A DNA stretch of 64,000 nt from JBDXHU01 sp039989475 (GCA_039989475.1 JBDXHU010000002.1:744001-808000), one strand, 5' to 3'; shown: positions 8,773 through 17,032, counted from the stretch's first letter. Notes: generated by a model not told the origin, from the sequence alone. Numbers and translations are program-made.

Positions 8773-10407
8773 TTATTGAACCAGGAAGTCGCCGGACAGG
8801 GCGATTTCCTTTGCCCTGGGGTAGGCTGGTTTCCCGCTGGGTGCGCGTGGAATCTCTGCGACGATATGCAATTCCCGCGGCAGCTTGTAACCGGCGATAT
8901 GTTTGCGTGCCTCTTCCTGTAGCGACTCCAGCTGTAAGCTGGCGCCGTCGCGCACCGCCACCACCGCAGTCACCTTGCTGCCAAAGCGTTCATCCGGCGT
9001 ATCCACTACCAGGCAATCGAAGACATCGGGATGCGCCTTCAGCGCTTCTTCCACCTCTTCCGGAAATATTTTTTCACCACCGGAGTTAATACAATTCGAG
9101 CCGCGACCGAAGACCGTGATGGAAGCATCTTCTTCCAGGCGCGCCTCGTCTCCGGTCAGCAGCCAGGTCTTGCCATCGACTTCAACAAAGGTCTTCGCAG
9201 TTTTCTCACTGTCACCGTAGTACCCCACCGGAATATAACCGGAGCGGGCGAAAATGCCTGTTTCCCCTGGCTTAACATGCTGGTGAGGCTCACCTTCAAT
9301 ATCAGTAATGACATCCATAAAATCCGATTGCACCACATTACCCAGGCCCTTCTCCTCGCTCTTCTTTTCTCCGGAGTCGAAGCCCATATTGCCCGACTCC
9401 GAGGAGCCAAAGGAATTACTGATAAATACATTGGGGAAAATCTGCTTGAACTCCTCCTGTTTCGACACCGAGAATACGGCGCCGCCGGAACCCACATTAA
9501 ACACGCTGCTGAGATCCCAGCGCTCGGGCTCTGCTTTCAGCGCGTCCAGCAGTGGAATGGCCATTGCGTCGCCAACTATGGACAGGGAATTCACTTTTTC
9601 CTTCTCCACAATATCCCAGACCTGGACACCGTCCAGGGAGCGATGCGGGTTCAACACCACGGTATTGCCCGCCAGCAACTGGATGCAGGCATACCACCAG
9701 CAGGCACCATGCATAAGCGGCGCCAGTGCCATACCGACAATGGGAAAGTCGCCGATGCGGCCGGCAATTTGTTCCGGTTCGGTGATCGGGCCATCGGGAT
9801 GAAACCAGCCGCCGCCACCCAGAGCCGCGAAGAATAAACTCTTGTGCGGCCACATGACGCCCTTGGGCATTCCCGTGGTGCCGCCGGTGTAGAGTAGAAA
9901 CAGGTCATCGTCAGCGCGCTCGCCAAAATCACGTTGGTCAGACTGTCCGGCCAGTGCCGCTTCAAAATCAATACTGGCAATGCTGGCCAGGTCCGCAGCT
10001 GAATCATCCTCCACTGACACCAGGGTTTTCAGGCGCGGTGCAGAATCGATCACCTCGGCAATAGCCGGCACAAACTCCCGGTGGTGAATACAGGCCACCA
10101 TGTCGGAGTTATCGAAGATATACAGCAACTCCTCCTGCACATAGCGATAGTTCACGTTGATGGGAACCGCCCGCAGCTTGAAGCAGGCCATCATCCCTTC
10201 CAGGTATTCATTGCAGTTATACATGTACAAGCCGACGTGATCGCCGGGACCGACGCCCTGCGCCGCCAGGTAGTGCGCCAATTGATTGGCGCGCTGCTCA
10301 AGTTCGGCAAAGCTGGCGCGGGCATCACCGCAGATCAGCGCGTCCCGAGTTGGCACCTTGTCGGCAACCATTTCAAACATATCGGCCAGGTTGAATGCTT
10401 TTCTCAT
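8773..10407 (-). CDS. Acyl-CoA synthetase (FadD19-like AMP-forming ligase)
   Basis: The 544-residue ANL-superfamily enzyme activates a carboxylic acid to its CoA thioester via an acyl-adenylate. Visible motifs are LLYTGGTTGMPKGVMW (P-loop, near residue 175), SFGSSESGNMG, LLTGDEARLEEDASIT, the hinge region GRGSNCINSGGEKIFPEEVE, and the C-terminal catalytic Lys in PRAPSGKPAYPRAK. The opening LADMFEMVADKVPTRDALIC and the INVNYRYVQEELLYIFDNSD segment resemble FadD19 of actinobacteria, which activates C5/C8 steroid side chains. It is the only ligase in the operon and so probably supplies the entry substrate. The family call is firm; the sterol substrate is inferred. Confidence 0.93.
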   Translation of the reverse strand: MRKAFNLADMFEMVADKVPTRDALICGDARASFAELEQRANQLAHYLAAQGVGPGDHVGLYMYNCNEYLEGMMACFKLRAVPINVNYRYVQEELLYIFDNSDMVACIHHREFVPAIAEVIDSAPRLKTLVSVEDDSAADLASIASIDFEAALAGQSDQRDFGERADDDLFLLYTGGTTGMPKGVMWPHKSLFFAALGGGGWFHPDGPITEPEQIAGRIGDFPIVGMALAPLMHGACWWYACIQLLAGNTVVLNPHRSLDGVQVWDIVEKEKVNSLSIVGDAMAIPLLDALKAEPERWDLSSVFNVGSGGAVFSVSKQEEFKQIFPNVFISNSFGSSESGNMGFDSGEKKSEEKGLGNVVQSDFMDVITDIEGEPHQHVKPGETGIFARSGYIPVGYYGDSEKTAKTFVEVDGKTWLLTGDEARLEEDASITVFGRGSNCINSGGEKIFPEEVEEALKAHPDVFDCLVVDTPDERFGSKVTAVVAVRDGASLQLESLQEEARKHIAGYKLPRELHIVAEIPRAPSGKPAYPRAKEIALSGDFLVQ

Positions 10408-10423
10408 AAAATGGAGCCTCTGC

Positions 10424-11587
10424 TTACGCTTTCTCTGAACTTACAACCCACATGGCGAAGAACTGGGCACCACCGCCGTAGGCGTGTCCCAGCGCGGTCT
10501 TCGCCCCTTCGACCTGGTGCGCGCCGGCATCGCCGCGGACCTGCAGCGCGGCCTCGGCGAAACGAATCATGCCGGAGGCGCCGATGGCGTTTGATGAGAG
10601 TACGCCGCCCGAGCAGTTCCAGGGAATATCACCCCCCTCATCAAGCGAGGTGGCGCCCGACATGGTCAACTTCCAGCCCTCGCCCTCCTCGGCAAAACCC
10701 AGGTTCTCCAACCACATCGGCTCATACCAGGAAAACGGTACGTAGACCTCAGCACAATCAAAGTCCTTGCGCGGGTCGCTAATGCCCGCCTGCTGATACA
10801 CATCGGCACAGCAATCCCGGCCGGCCTGTGGGTTTACCTCGTTACGGCCCGCGTACATAGTCGGCTCGGAGCGCATCGCCACACCGCGAATCCAGACCGG
10901 CTGCCCGGGCGAATCCCCGACCGCGCTGGCATCACAAATCACCATGGCGCAGGCGCCGTCGGAGGACGGGCAGCTCTCCAGGAAGCGCACCGGGTCCCAC
11001 AACATGGGAGACTCTTCCACCTGTTGCATCGTGATATCCGGCATCTGCAGATGTGCCAGTGGATTCCTGGCGCCGTGCAGACGATCTTTTACCGCCACCT
11101 TGATACCGGTGTCCCAGGGGGCGCCGGAGCGACGCATATACTCACGCATGATCGGCGCGAAGTAGCCGCCGGCACCGGCATTCAGGTGTGGCGAAAATGG
11201 TTGTGGATTGGACAGGGCCCACATGGCATTGGATTCGGATTGTTTCTCAAAGCTTACCGTCAGTACCCGCCTGAAGCTGCCGCTCTGCACATGGGAGGCA
11301 GCCACCAGGGCCGTCGAGCCGCCGACCGAACCCGCCGTGTGCACCCGGAGCATGGGCTTGCCATTACAGCCCAGCGCATCGGTCAGATAAGTCTCGGGCA
11401 TGATGACCCCCTCAAACATATCTGGCGCCTTGCCGATAATCACCGCGTCGATTGCATCCCAGCCCAGGCCGGCATCAAGCAATGCGTTTTGCGCTGCCTC
11501 TCGAACCAGGCCGGCAATCGACACATCGCCGCGCCGGGTCTGGTATTTGGTCTGGCCAATGCCGACCACCGCTGCCATATTCGCCAT
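10424..11587 (-). CDS. Thiolase-fold lipid-transfer protein (Ltp3-like), no nucleophilic Cys
   Basis: The 387-residue thiolase-like protein opens AAVVGIGQTKYQTRRGD, as SCP2-thiolase/Ltp proteins do. At the position of the usual nucleophilic cysteine (NNNCxTG) it reads VHTAGSVGGSTAL, with no Cys. It ends with GHAYGGGAQFFAMWV, like the Gly-rich C-terminal loop of this group. Similar actinobacterial proteins are paired with a DUF35 protein, some acting as retro-aldolases rather than thiolases. The ATG at 11587 overlaps the stop of the preceding gene (TAATG), which fixes the start; an earlier GTG-type start would run into that gene. The exact reaction is unknown. Confidence 0.87.
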   Translation of the reverse strand: MANMAAVVGIGQTKYQTRRGDVSIAGLVREAAQNALLDAGLGWDAIDAVIIGKAPDMFEGVIMPETYLTDALGCNGKPMLRVHTAGSVGGSTALVAASHVQSGSFRRVLTVSFEKQSESNAMWALSNPQPFSPHLNAGAGGYFAPIMREYMRRSGAPWDTGIKVAVKDRLHGARNPLAHLQMPDITMQQVEESPMLWDPVRFLESCPSSDGACAMVICDASAVGDSPGQPVWIRGVAMRSEPTMYAGRNEVNPQAGRDCCADVYQQAGISDPRKDFDCAEVYVPFSWYEPMWLENLGFAEEGEGWKLTMSGATSLDEGGDIPWNCSGGVLSSNAIGASGMIRFAEAALQVRGDAGAHQVEGAKTALGHAYGGGAQFFAMWVVSSEKA

Positions 11588-12657
11588 TACGCGGCCTCCA
11601 CTACACTGACCAGGTTGTGCTGCAAGCACGGCCCGCTGGTAACGTGGGCGACACCCCGGCGAATCTTGCCGTCAATCACCCGCTGTGCGACTTCACCAAT
11701 GCGCGACAGGCCAGAGGCCATCATCATGTTACCGGCCAGTACGCCGCCGGAAGGATTGATCTGGGTATCCGCACCCAGACCCAGGGCCCGCTTCAGAATG
11801 ATCTCCTGGTGGCTATAAGGTGCGTAGAGCTCGGCCACTTCAACCGGACCGTCAGCCAGGCCAACCGCGGCGGCGGCCTGTTCGGTAGAGACCGAGCGGG
11901 TCAGGTTCCTGGCGCCGAGATTATGGGTTTCCATGCGATGATCGATGCCGCTGATCAAGGCATAGGGTACAGCCATGGACTGTGCCTTTTCGACACTGCA
12001 AATCACCATGGCGGCAGCACCGTCGGAGATCGGACAACAATCATGCTTGCGCAGCGGTGACACCCAGGGTTCAAGCTGTAGCAATTGCTCCACGCTCACC
12101 TCCCCGGCCAACTGTGCGTGGGGATTGTTTGCTGCGGCATTACGACGGGAGCGGGCAACCACCTCGGCCATGTCCTGCTCGGTAAGCAGGCCCTGGTCGA
12201 GCATCAATCGCGCCTGCATGGCCGCCAGGCTTACCGTGTCCACCCACAGCGGTGCCAGGTAATAAGGATCCAGCTGCTGCGACAGTACCGTCGGCAACTC
12301 ACCCGGTGAGGACTTGCCAAACCCGTAAATCAGGGCGGAGTCGGCCTGGCCCATACGAATTTTGAGGATGGCCTCATACAGCGCCCAGGCCGCATCCATC
12401 TCGACATGAGACTCCTTGATTGGCGGCACTGCGCCAAGTGCATCCACGCCCATCACAAAGGCGAAGGCAGCCCCTTGCTGGTAGTCACAACTACCGGAAC
12501 AGGTGAAATCCACGTCCTGGCTGTTTTTCATGCCGACGGCTGACAGGGCCTGCTGAATAACAGGCATAATCAGCTCTACCTCGTTCTTGGCACCGGCGTC
12601 TCGCACACAGTCGGACTGGGCGAAGGAAATAATAGCGATATCTTTCATCCCCTGCAT
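11587..12657 (-). CDS. Thiolase-fold lipid-transfer protein (Ltp4-like), no nucleophilic Cys
   Basis: The 356-residue protein is a second thiolase homologue, weakly similar to its neighbour. It starts MQGMKDIAIISFAQSD; where the catalytic Cys would lie it reads ESHVEMDAAWALYEA, so a Claisen thiolase mechanism is unlikely. A later block, HDCCPISDGAAAMVICS, is the conserved SDGAAA segment of the fold. Two adjacent Ltp proteins behind a DUF35 gene match the Rv3521-Rv3523 (ltp4-ltp3) layout of mycobacterial cholesterol loci, as I recall it. GGAGG lies ten bases before the ATG at 12657; the DUF35 gene ends five bases upstream. An ATG at 12648 is the alternative start. Confidence 0.85.
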   Translation of the reverse strand: MQGMKDIAIISFAQSDCVRDAGAKNEVELIMPVIQQALSAVGMKNSQDVDFTCSGSCDYQQGAAFAFVMGVDALGAVPPIKESHVEMDAAWALYEAILKIRMGQADSALIYGFGKSSPGELPTVLSQQLDPYYLAPLWVDTVSLAAMQARLMLDQGLLTEQDMAEVVARSRRNAAANNPHAQLAGEVSVEQLLQLEPWVSPLRKHDCCPISDGAAAMVICSVEKAQSMAVPYALISGIDHRMETHNLGARNLTRSVSTEQAAAAVGLADGPVEVAELYAPYSHQEIILKRALGLGADTQINPSGGVLAGNMMMASGLSRIGEVAQRVIDGKIRRGVAHVTSGPCLQHNLVSVVEAA

Positions 12658-12662
12658 AGCGC

Positions 12663-13655
12663 CTATCCCTCCCAACCGGAAACCGGGACCTTGCCAATCA
12701 TGGCAATGGGTACGTCCGGCTCATCCAGCGGTTTGAAGTAGCGGATGTTGTCCATGGCAAAGCCCCATTCTTCTTCTGGTTTCCATACCGCCTGTACTCG
12801 CTGGCCGATGTGAACGGCGTCGTTATCGCACTCACTCAACAGGTGTATAAACGAAATATTGGCGCCATCGGCCACCAGGTTGGCCACCACGTAGGGCGGC
12901 TGAATCGGGTTATTGGGTATGGGTATCCAGACGATGGTGAAGGACTCAACCGTGGCATTGTCCGACACCTGCACCTCCTCATCTGTGGCAACGCCACAGG
13001 CGGCGCAGGAACCCCGCGGCGGCATGTAGACATTGCTGCACTGCGGGCAGCGCTGGCCGACCAGGCGGCCCGCTTTAACCTGGTGCAGGAAGCGGCTGGT
13101 TGCGGCCCCGGCGGTGAAGTTATAGGTCAGGTAAACCGGTGCCTCCAGCGCGCTGATTTCTTCTTCATTAGCAGCCCCGGCGGTCTGTGCTGCGGTGGTC
13201 TCTGCTGCGGCGGCAGTCTCGGGTTCAAAGCAGGCAATATCGGTAATCAATCCCTGGGCGGGCTCGGCCCAGCGCACCTGCACGCGCATGCCGCTGTGCA
13301 TGGCAGACTCGCTGCCGGCATCAACAGCATGCACCATGGGCACATCGGCGCCGTCCAGCTTGACCATAGCCCAGGCAAAGGGATGCGCAAAGGGATGGCT
13401 CTGGCGCGGCTCATGCACCCAGCACCAGCTCACCACCTCGCCGCTGCTGGCCACCTCCACGAAGTCATCCAACTCGCTGGCTGTGATCGGGTCATACTCC
13501 ATGGGGGGAACATAGACCGTGCCGTCATCGCCACGAGTGCCTACAATTTTGCGCCGGCGCAGTTCACTCAGGAAACGACCCACCACGGGGCCGGTAGAGC
13601 GCGTATAGGTATACCCCAGCTCGAACTGCTGGCGCAGGATTTCAGGCTCCGACAT
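12663..13655 (-). CDS. Tandem DUF35 (zinc ribbon-OB fold) acyl-CoA-associated protein
   Basis: The 330-residue protein carries two DUF35-like units. The first (about 20-145) has an OB-fold pattern but no CxxC ribbon; the second (about 185-320) has Cys203, Cys206, Cys217 and Cys220 (CPQC and CAAC), a zinc ribbon, followed by an OB fold ending VQAVWKPEEEWG. An Ala/Glu/Thr-rich linker joins them. DUF35 proteins bind thiolase-fold or MaoC partners and help bind acyl-CoA, as in the Ltp2-ChsH2 aldolase. Here the partners are probably the two Ltp-like proteins just downstream. It is the first gene of the operon; AGGAG lies six bases before the ATG. Confidence 0.87.
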   Translation of the reverse strand: MSEPEILRQQFELGYTYTRSTGPVVGRFLSELRRRKIVGTRGDDGTVYVPPMEYDPITASELDDFVEVASSGEVVSWCWVHEPRQSHPFAHPFAWAMVKLDGADVPMVHAVDAGSESAMHSGMRVQVRWAEPAQGLITDIACFEPETAAAAETTAAQTAGAANEEEISALEAPVYLTYNFTAGAATSRFLHQVKAGRLVGQRCPQCSNVYMPPRGSCAACGVATDEEVQVSDNATVESFTIVWIPIPNNPIQPPYVVANLVADGANISFIHLLSECDNDAVHIGQRVQAVWKPEEEWGFAMDNIRYFKPLDEPDVPIAMIGKVPVSGWEG

Positions 13656-13693
13656 GTGTTACTCCTGGCGGTGGCGAAGGGCTAATAACAGCC

Positions 13694-13722
13694 AGTATCT
13701 GCCAGCCACAGGGCCAACTCAA
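13694..13722 (-). promoter_or_regulatory. Promoter of the catabolic operon (TTGAGT, 17 bp, GATACT)
   Basis: On the minus strand TTGAGT (13717-13722) and GATACT (13694-13699) are spaced by 17 bp, each matching four of six consensus bases. Transcription would begin near 13687, giving a leader of about 30 bases to the ATG at 13655. The two 13-bp elements lie upstream, centred near -57 and -103, positions typical of activator sites. Confidence 0.5.
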
Positions 13723-13737
13723 TGACGGAAAATTTCA

Positions 13738-13750
13738 ATTGCCGCTGACA
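13738..13750 (-). promoter_or_regulatory. 13-bp element TGTCAGCGGCAAT, copy 2
   Basis: This is identical in sequence and orientation to copy 1 at 690-702. It lies 15 bp upstream of the putative -35 box of the catabolic operon. Confidence 0.5.
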
Positions 13751-13783
13751 TTTTTGATCACATGAACTGCATGCGAGCTATTC

Positions 13784-13796
13784 TGTCAGCGGCAAT
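13784..13796 (+). promoter_or_regulatory. 13-bp element TGTCAGCGGCAAT, copy 3 (inverted)
   Basis: This is the same 13 bases in opposite orientation to copy 2, with 33 bases between the two copies. Together they form an inverted pair upstream of the catabolic operon and just past the end of the ABC permease gene. Confidence 0.5.
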
Positions 13797-13818
13797 ATCT
13801 GGGAGCGAGAATGAATGC

Positions 13819-14919
13819 CTAGAGTTCGAAGCGGTGACGGCGCAACCAGACGGCGCCAGCGATCACCAGGGCGGCAAAGCCAACGCCCAGCAACATGCCC
13901 ACATAATCAAGGCTGCTCCATACCGGGCCGTAGGCATAAAAGCCCATGGACAGCGTGTCATCACCATTAATCATGCGCGGTATATGCGAGCCGATCGCGC
14001 TGAGCACATAGCTACTACCAATAAACACGGTTTCGATAAATACAAGCCCCAGGGGAATGGCAAAGCCGAGCATAAAGGGCGAACGCTTGGCCGCGGCCGA
14101 GGCCAATAACAACCAGGCGTAGACTGGCAGAGTCCACAGAATCCAGACCACCATCCCACCCAACTGGTTAAGGATCAGCGGCACAAACTGGATATTGCCC
14201 AGCACAACCTCAGTGCTGTGCCCGTCCATGCGCCAAACCAGCAACATGGCCAGGAGCACAGATATCAGCTGGGTCACTATAGAAACCGCCAGGAATACCA
14301 GCGGGACCACCAGCGAAGCTATCGCCAGCTTGCTCAGCACTTCCTCCCATTCGGAGACAGGCATGGACTTCCAGAACAGAATACTTCGGTCCTTGCGGTC
14401 CTGGTAAAGCGTTCCCAGCAGGAAGTTAATCGAGACGATAAACATGATGAACAGGAACAGCATATGCACGCCATTCAGCACCGGGTTAAGAGTTTCTTCC
14501 TCTTCCTCGCTGGAGTTGGTCCGCGTCTGCCGATGTGGCGGCGAGAAGCTCCACTCGCCGGAAAAGTTCCAGTCCTCGGCGTCGCCGGCATCCGGCTCCT
14601 CGATAATGATCAATTCCTGGGCCGGTTCCAACAGGCCTCCCTCCGGGGAGACCAAAAGCTCCTGCCGCACAATCTCGGTATCGCTATCATCGTCGATATT
14701 GATGCTGATATTGACGCCACTGCCGCTGTCCTCAGACATCAGCATATGCATAACGCCATCGCCCATGATCGCGAGGCGGCCGGCGAACAATACACTTCCC
14801 AGCATCAGCAACAACAGCAATCCGCCTATCGTTAACGGCGTAATCAACAGCGAGTTGCGATATTCCTGCAGCTCACGTTGTAGCAGCGTATGAATTTTAA
14901 CGGTCTTCGACAGTTCCAT
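13819..14919 (-). CDS. ABC-2 type transporter permease
   Basis: The 366-residue membrane protein has one segment near residues 25-48, then a long acidic extracytoplasmic loop of about 90 residues (about 60-150, rich in Asp, Glu and Ser), and six or so further segments with the DRSILFWKSMPVSEWE motif typical of ABC-2 permeases. It would pair with the ATPase encoded one base upstream. The substrate is unknown; GntR/YtrA-linked ABC-2 systems often respond to cell-envelope stress or peptides. The large acidic loop is unusual and may contact a periplasmic ligand or the DUF2807 protein. The call rests on topology, motif and operon context. Confidence 0.83.
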   Translation of the reverse strand: MELSKTVKIHTLLQRELQEYRNSLLITPLTIGGLLLLLMLGSVLFAGRLAIMGDGVMHMLMSEDSGSGVNISINIDDDSDTEIVRQELLVSPEGGLLEPAQELIIIEEPDAGDAEDWNFSGEWSFSPPHRQTRTNSSEEEEETLNPVLNGVHMLFLFIMFIVSINFLLGTLYQDRKDRSILFWKSMPVSEWEEVLSKLAIASLVVPLVFLAVSIVTQLISVLLAMLLVWRMDGHSTEVVLGNIQFVPLILNQLGGMVVWILWTLPVYAWLLLASAAAKRSPFMLGFAIPLGLVFIETVFIGSSYVLSAIGSHIPRMINGDDTLSMGFYAYGPVWSSLDYVGMLLGVGFAALVIAGAVWLRRHRFEL

Positions 14920-14920
14920 T

Positions 14921-15775
14921 TCAGTTCTCCGCCGTCATTTTTGCTATAAACAGGTCAGATATGGAGGGCGAGTGTAACTGGCCCATATGGGCCAGGTCCT
15001 GGCGATCCACACCTTCAAATATCATCGCCTTACCACCCAGGATAGCGCGCTCATTGATGGGCCCCAGCGCCTGGGCCTGCTCCACCGCCGCACCAACCAC
15101 ATGCAGCTCACAGAAGCGCTCGGCCAATGACTCCATGGATTCGTGCAACACTACCTGGCCAGCACGCATGAACATGGCGTCAGTGAGAATGTTTTCGACT
15201 TCCTCCACCTGGTGGGTAGAAATAATAATGGTGCGCTCATCATCGTAATAATCATTGAGCAATTGCTCGAAGAAACGCTTGCGGAACAAGATATCCAAAC
15301 CCAGGGTCGGCTCATCCAGAATCAGCAAACGGGCATCGATCGCCATCACCAGTGCCAGGTGCAGCTGCACCGTCATACCCTTGGACAGCTGTTTTACCCG
15401 GCGATCCAATGTCACCTCGGTCTGTCGTAGCAAGCGTTCAGCTTCCTCACGACTAAAACGCGGGTGCACGCCACTGACATAATCCAGAACCTGGTCGACC
15501 CGCATCCAGCCGGGCAGCACCGCGGTATCGGCTATAAAGCAGACATGCTCCTGCAGCAAGGTGCGCTGCGTCCTCGGATCCATACCCATGACCTCGAGAC
15601 CACCATCGCAGGTATTCAGTCCCAGCAATGATCTCAGCATGGTGGTCTTGCCGGCACCGTTGGGGCCTATCAGACCGGTAATACTGCCCGCCTCCACTTG
15701 CATACTGATATTGTCGACTGCGCGCAGGCCGCCGTAGCGCTTACTCATTGCCTCGGTTTTTATCATAGTGCTCAT
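14921..15775 (-). CDS. ABC transporter ATP-binding protein
   Basis: The 284-residue ATPase has Walker A GPNGAGKTT, signature LSKGM (a variant of LSGGQ), Walker B LLILDEPTLGLD and H-loop STHQVEE. The C-terminal 70 residues form an accessory domain. It drives the permease encoded next in the operon. Its ATG overlaps the regulator's stop codon (TGATG), so translation is coupled. The variant signature is common in GntR/YtrA-associated exporters. The substrate is not predictable. Confidence 0.93.
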   Translation of the reverse strand: MSTMIKTEAMSKRYGGLRAVDNISMQVEAGSITGLIGPNGAGKTTMLRSLLGLNTCDGGLEVMGMDPRTQRTLLQEHVCFIADTAVLPGWMRVDQVLDYVSGVHPRFSREEAERLLRQTEVTLDRRVKQLSKGMTVQLHLALVMAIDARLLILDEPTLGLDILFRKRFFEQLLNDYYDDERTIIISTHQVEEVENILTDAMFMRAGQVVLHESMESLAERFCELHVVGAAVEQAQALGPINERAILGGKAMIFEGVDRQDLAHMGQLHSPSISDLFIAKMTAEN

Positions 15776-16146
15776 CAGGAATGTCCTCCTGCGCTACGCA
15801 GGCGATCCGCCACCGTATTCATATCCAGTCCCAGCATATGTATGCGCTCGGCAAAGGCCGGCAACTCTTCTTCCAGAAATTTTTGCTGCTCGTTGTTGGT
15901 CAGCGCCTCACGAGCCCCACTCAGCACAAACATGCCCAGCCCCCGTCGTTTTTCCAGCAAGCCGTCATCTACCAGTTCCTGGTAGGCCTTGGCCACTGTC
16001 AAGTGATTGATATTGTAATCCGATGCCACCTGCCGCACTGAGGGTACTGCTTCTCCCTCGGCGAAGCTTCCGTCCAGTATGCGCTCTATAACAAGTTCGC
16101 GCAGCTGGCGGTAGATCGGCAAATTATCGTTCCATTCAATAGACAC
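15775..16146 (-). CDS. GntR-family (YtrA-type) transcriptional regulator
   Basis: The 123-residue protein has the winged-helix domain (IYRQLRELVIERILDGSFAEGEAVPSVRQVA, split by a turn, then NHLTVAKAYQELVDDGLLEKRRGLG) and only a short C-terminal helical tail instead of a ligand domain. That short form is the YtrA subfamily, usually a repressor of a co-transcribed ABC transporter. The start is GTG at 16146 with GGAGG seven bases upstream. The likely operator is the 24-bp palindrome at 17033-17056 over the operon promoter. Confidence 0.92.
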   Translation of the reverse strand: MSIEWNDNLPIYRQLRELVIERILDGSFAEGEAVPSVRQVASDYNINHLTVAKAYQELVDDGLLEKRRGLGMFVLSGAREALTNNEQQKFLEEELPAFAERIHMLGLDMNTVADRLRSAGGHS

Positions 16147-16162
16147 GAGTCAGCCTCCAGTC

Positions 16163-17014
16163 CTATTCACTGCGCGATATGTCGCCGGATCCCATAACAC
16201 TGGAATCGACGTCCGGGTCACCCCGGTAGGTGACATCGCCACTACCCAGAATGTTGACCTCCAGTTCCTGTTCGGCCCAGACAGCAATATCACCGGAACC
16301 GGCGATATTTACCTCAACCCGCTGTGCCTGAATACTATCGATGTCAATATCGCCGGAACCGGCCAGGCTTATCTCCAGCTCTACCGCGCTGCCCTCTTCA
16401 CTGGCCACGATATCGCCGGAGCCGCTCATCGATATTTCCGTGCTCTGGCTGGTGACCTTGCCCAGGTCAACATCGCCGGAACCGGCCAGTTGCACTAACA
16501 GGCTCTCAACGCTGGATTCCGCTAACTGGAGGTTGCCAGAGCCAGCTACAGATACCTGCAACTCATCGGCCGTGATGGAGTAGAGTCGAATGTCGCCCGA
16601 GCCCTCCAATTCGACGTCCAGCTCTTGTGTCGTCATTGGCTTAACATAGATAGTGCCGGAGCCTTCCAGCTTGATGCTCTCAAGCGATTCTGCGATCAGC
16701 TTGTACTTTACGCTCTTGGCCCGCTTGCCCGATTCCGAGTAACCCAGGTAGAGCGTGGACCCACGCACATAGAAAGGCTGCTTCTCCAGTTCCTTCTCAG
16801 CGCCATTGACACGCAACTTGGTTTCATCGCCAATTTCGATCAGCACCTCAGAACTACCGCGCAATACAACGGCATCAATGTCCAGTCCTTCCACAGAGCG
16901 GGTCGCTGCATGCACCAGCGCTGAAAACCCCGCGCAAACCAGAAAAATCAGGGCGACCAGCAAACGGCCGCTGGCGGCGCCCTGGAGAATATTCTTTTTA
17001 CGGCTTGTAAGCAT
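16163..17014 (-). CDS. Exported DUF2807 (GIN-domain) protein with GSGD repeats
   Basis: The 283-residue protein has an N-terminal signal/anchor segment (LLVALIFLVCAGFSALVHAA) and then a repetitive body of about nine GSG(D/N/T) turns spaced every 15 to 25 residues, as in SGSGDIVAS and AGSGDIDID. This is the pattern of DUF2807 putative adhesin-like right-handed beta-helices, expected in the periplasm or at the cell surface. It is the first gene of the operon with the GntR regulator and ABC exporter. I chose the ATG at 17014 because GGAGG lies eight bases upstream; a start 15 codons earlier would lie inside the promoter palindrome. The function is unknown. Confidence 0.85.
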   Translation of the reverse strand: MLTSRKKNILQGAASGRLLVALIFLVCAGFSALVHAATRSVEGLDIDAVVLRGSSEVLIEIGDETKLRVNGAEKELEKQPFYVRGSTLYLGYSESGKRAKSVKYKLIAESLESIKLEGSGTIYVKPMTTQELDVELEGSGDIRLYSITADELQVSVAGSGNLQLAESSVESLLVQLAGSGDVDLGKVTSQSTEISMSGSGDIVASEEGSAVELEISLAGSGDIDIDSIQAQRVEVNIAGSGDIAVWAEQELEVNILGSGDVTYRGDPDVDSSVMGSGDISRSE

Positions 17015-17032
17015 CTGTTCTGCCTCCGATAT

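Noticed and set aside
12810..13685. Open frame of 291 codons antisense to the DUF35 gene
   Set aside because: It has a His/Gly/Ala-rich composition without a domain, while the minus-strand frame has conserved zinc cysteines and operon context.
13738..13796. The inverted 13-bp pair as a transcription terminator of the ABC operon
   Set aside because: The 33-base loop is too long and no T-run follows on the minus strand; the same 13-mer also occurs singly at another promoter.
16200..16900. Regularly spaced ATATCGCCGGA-like strings that could suggest a repeat array or CRISPR
   Set aside because: They encode GSGD turns of the DUF2807 beta-helix in frame, with uneven spacing and no true direct repeats or spacers.
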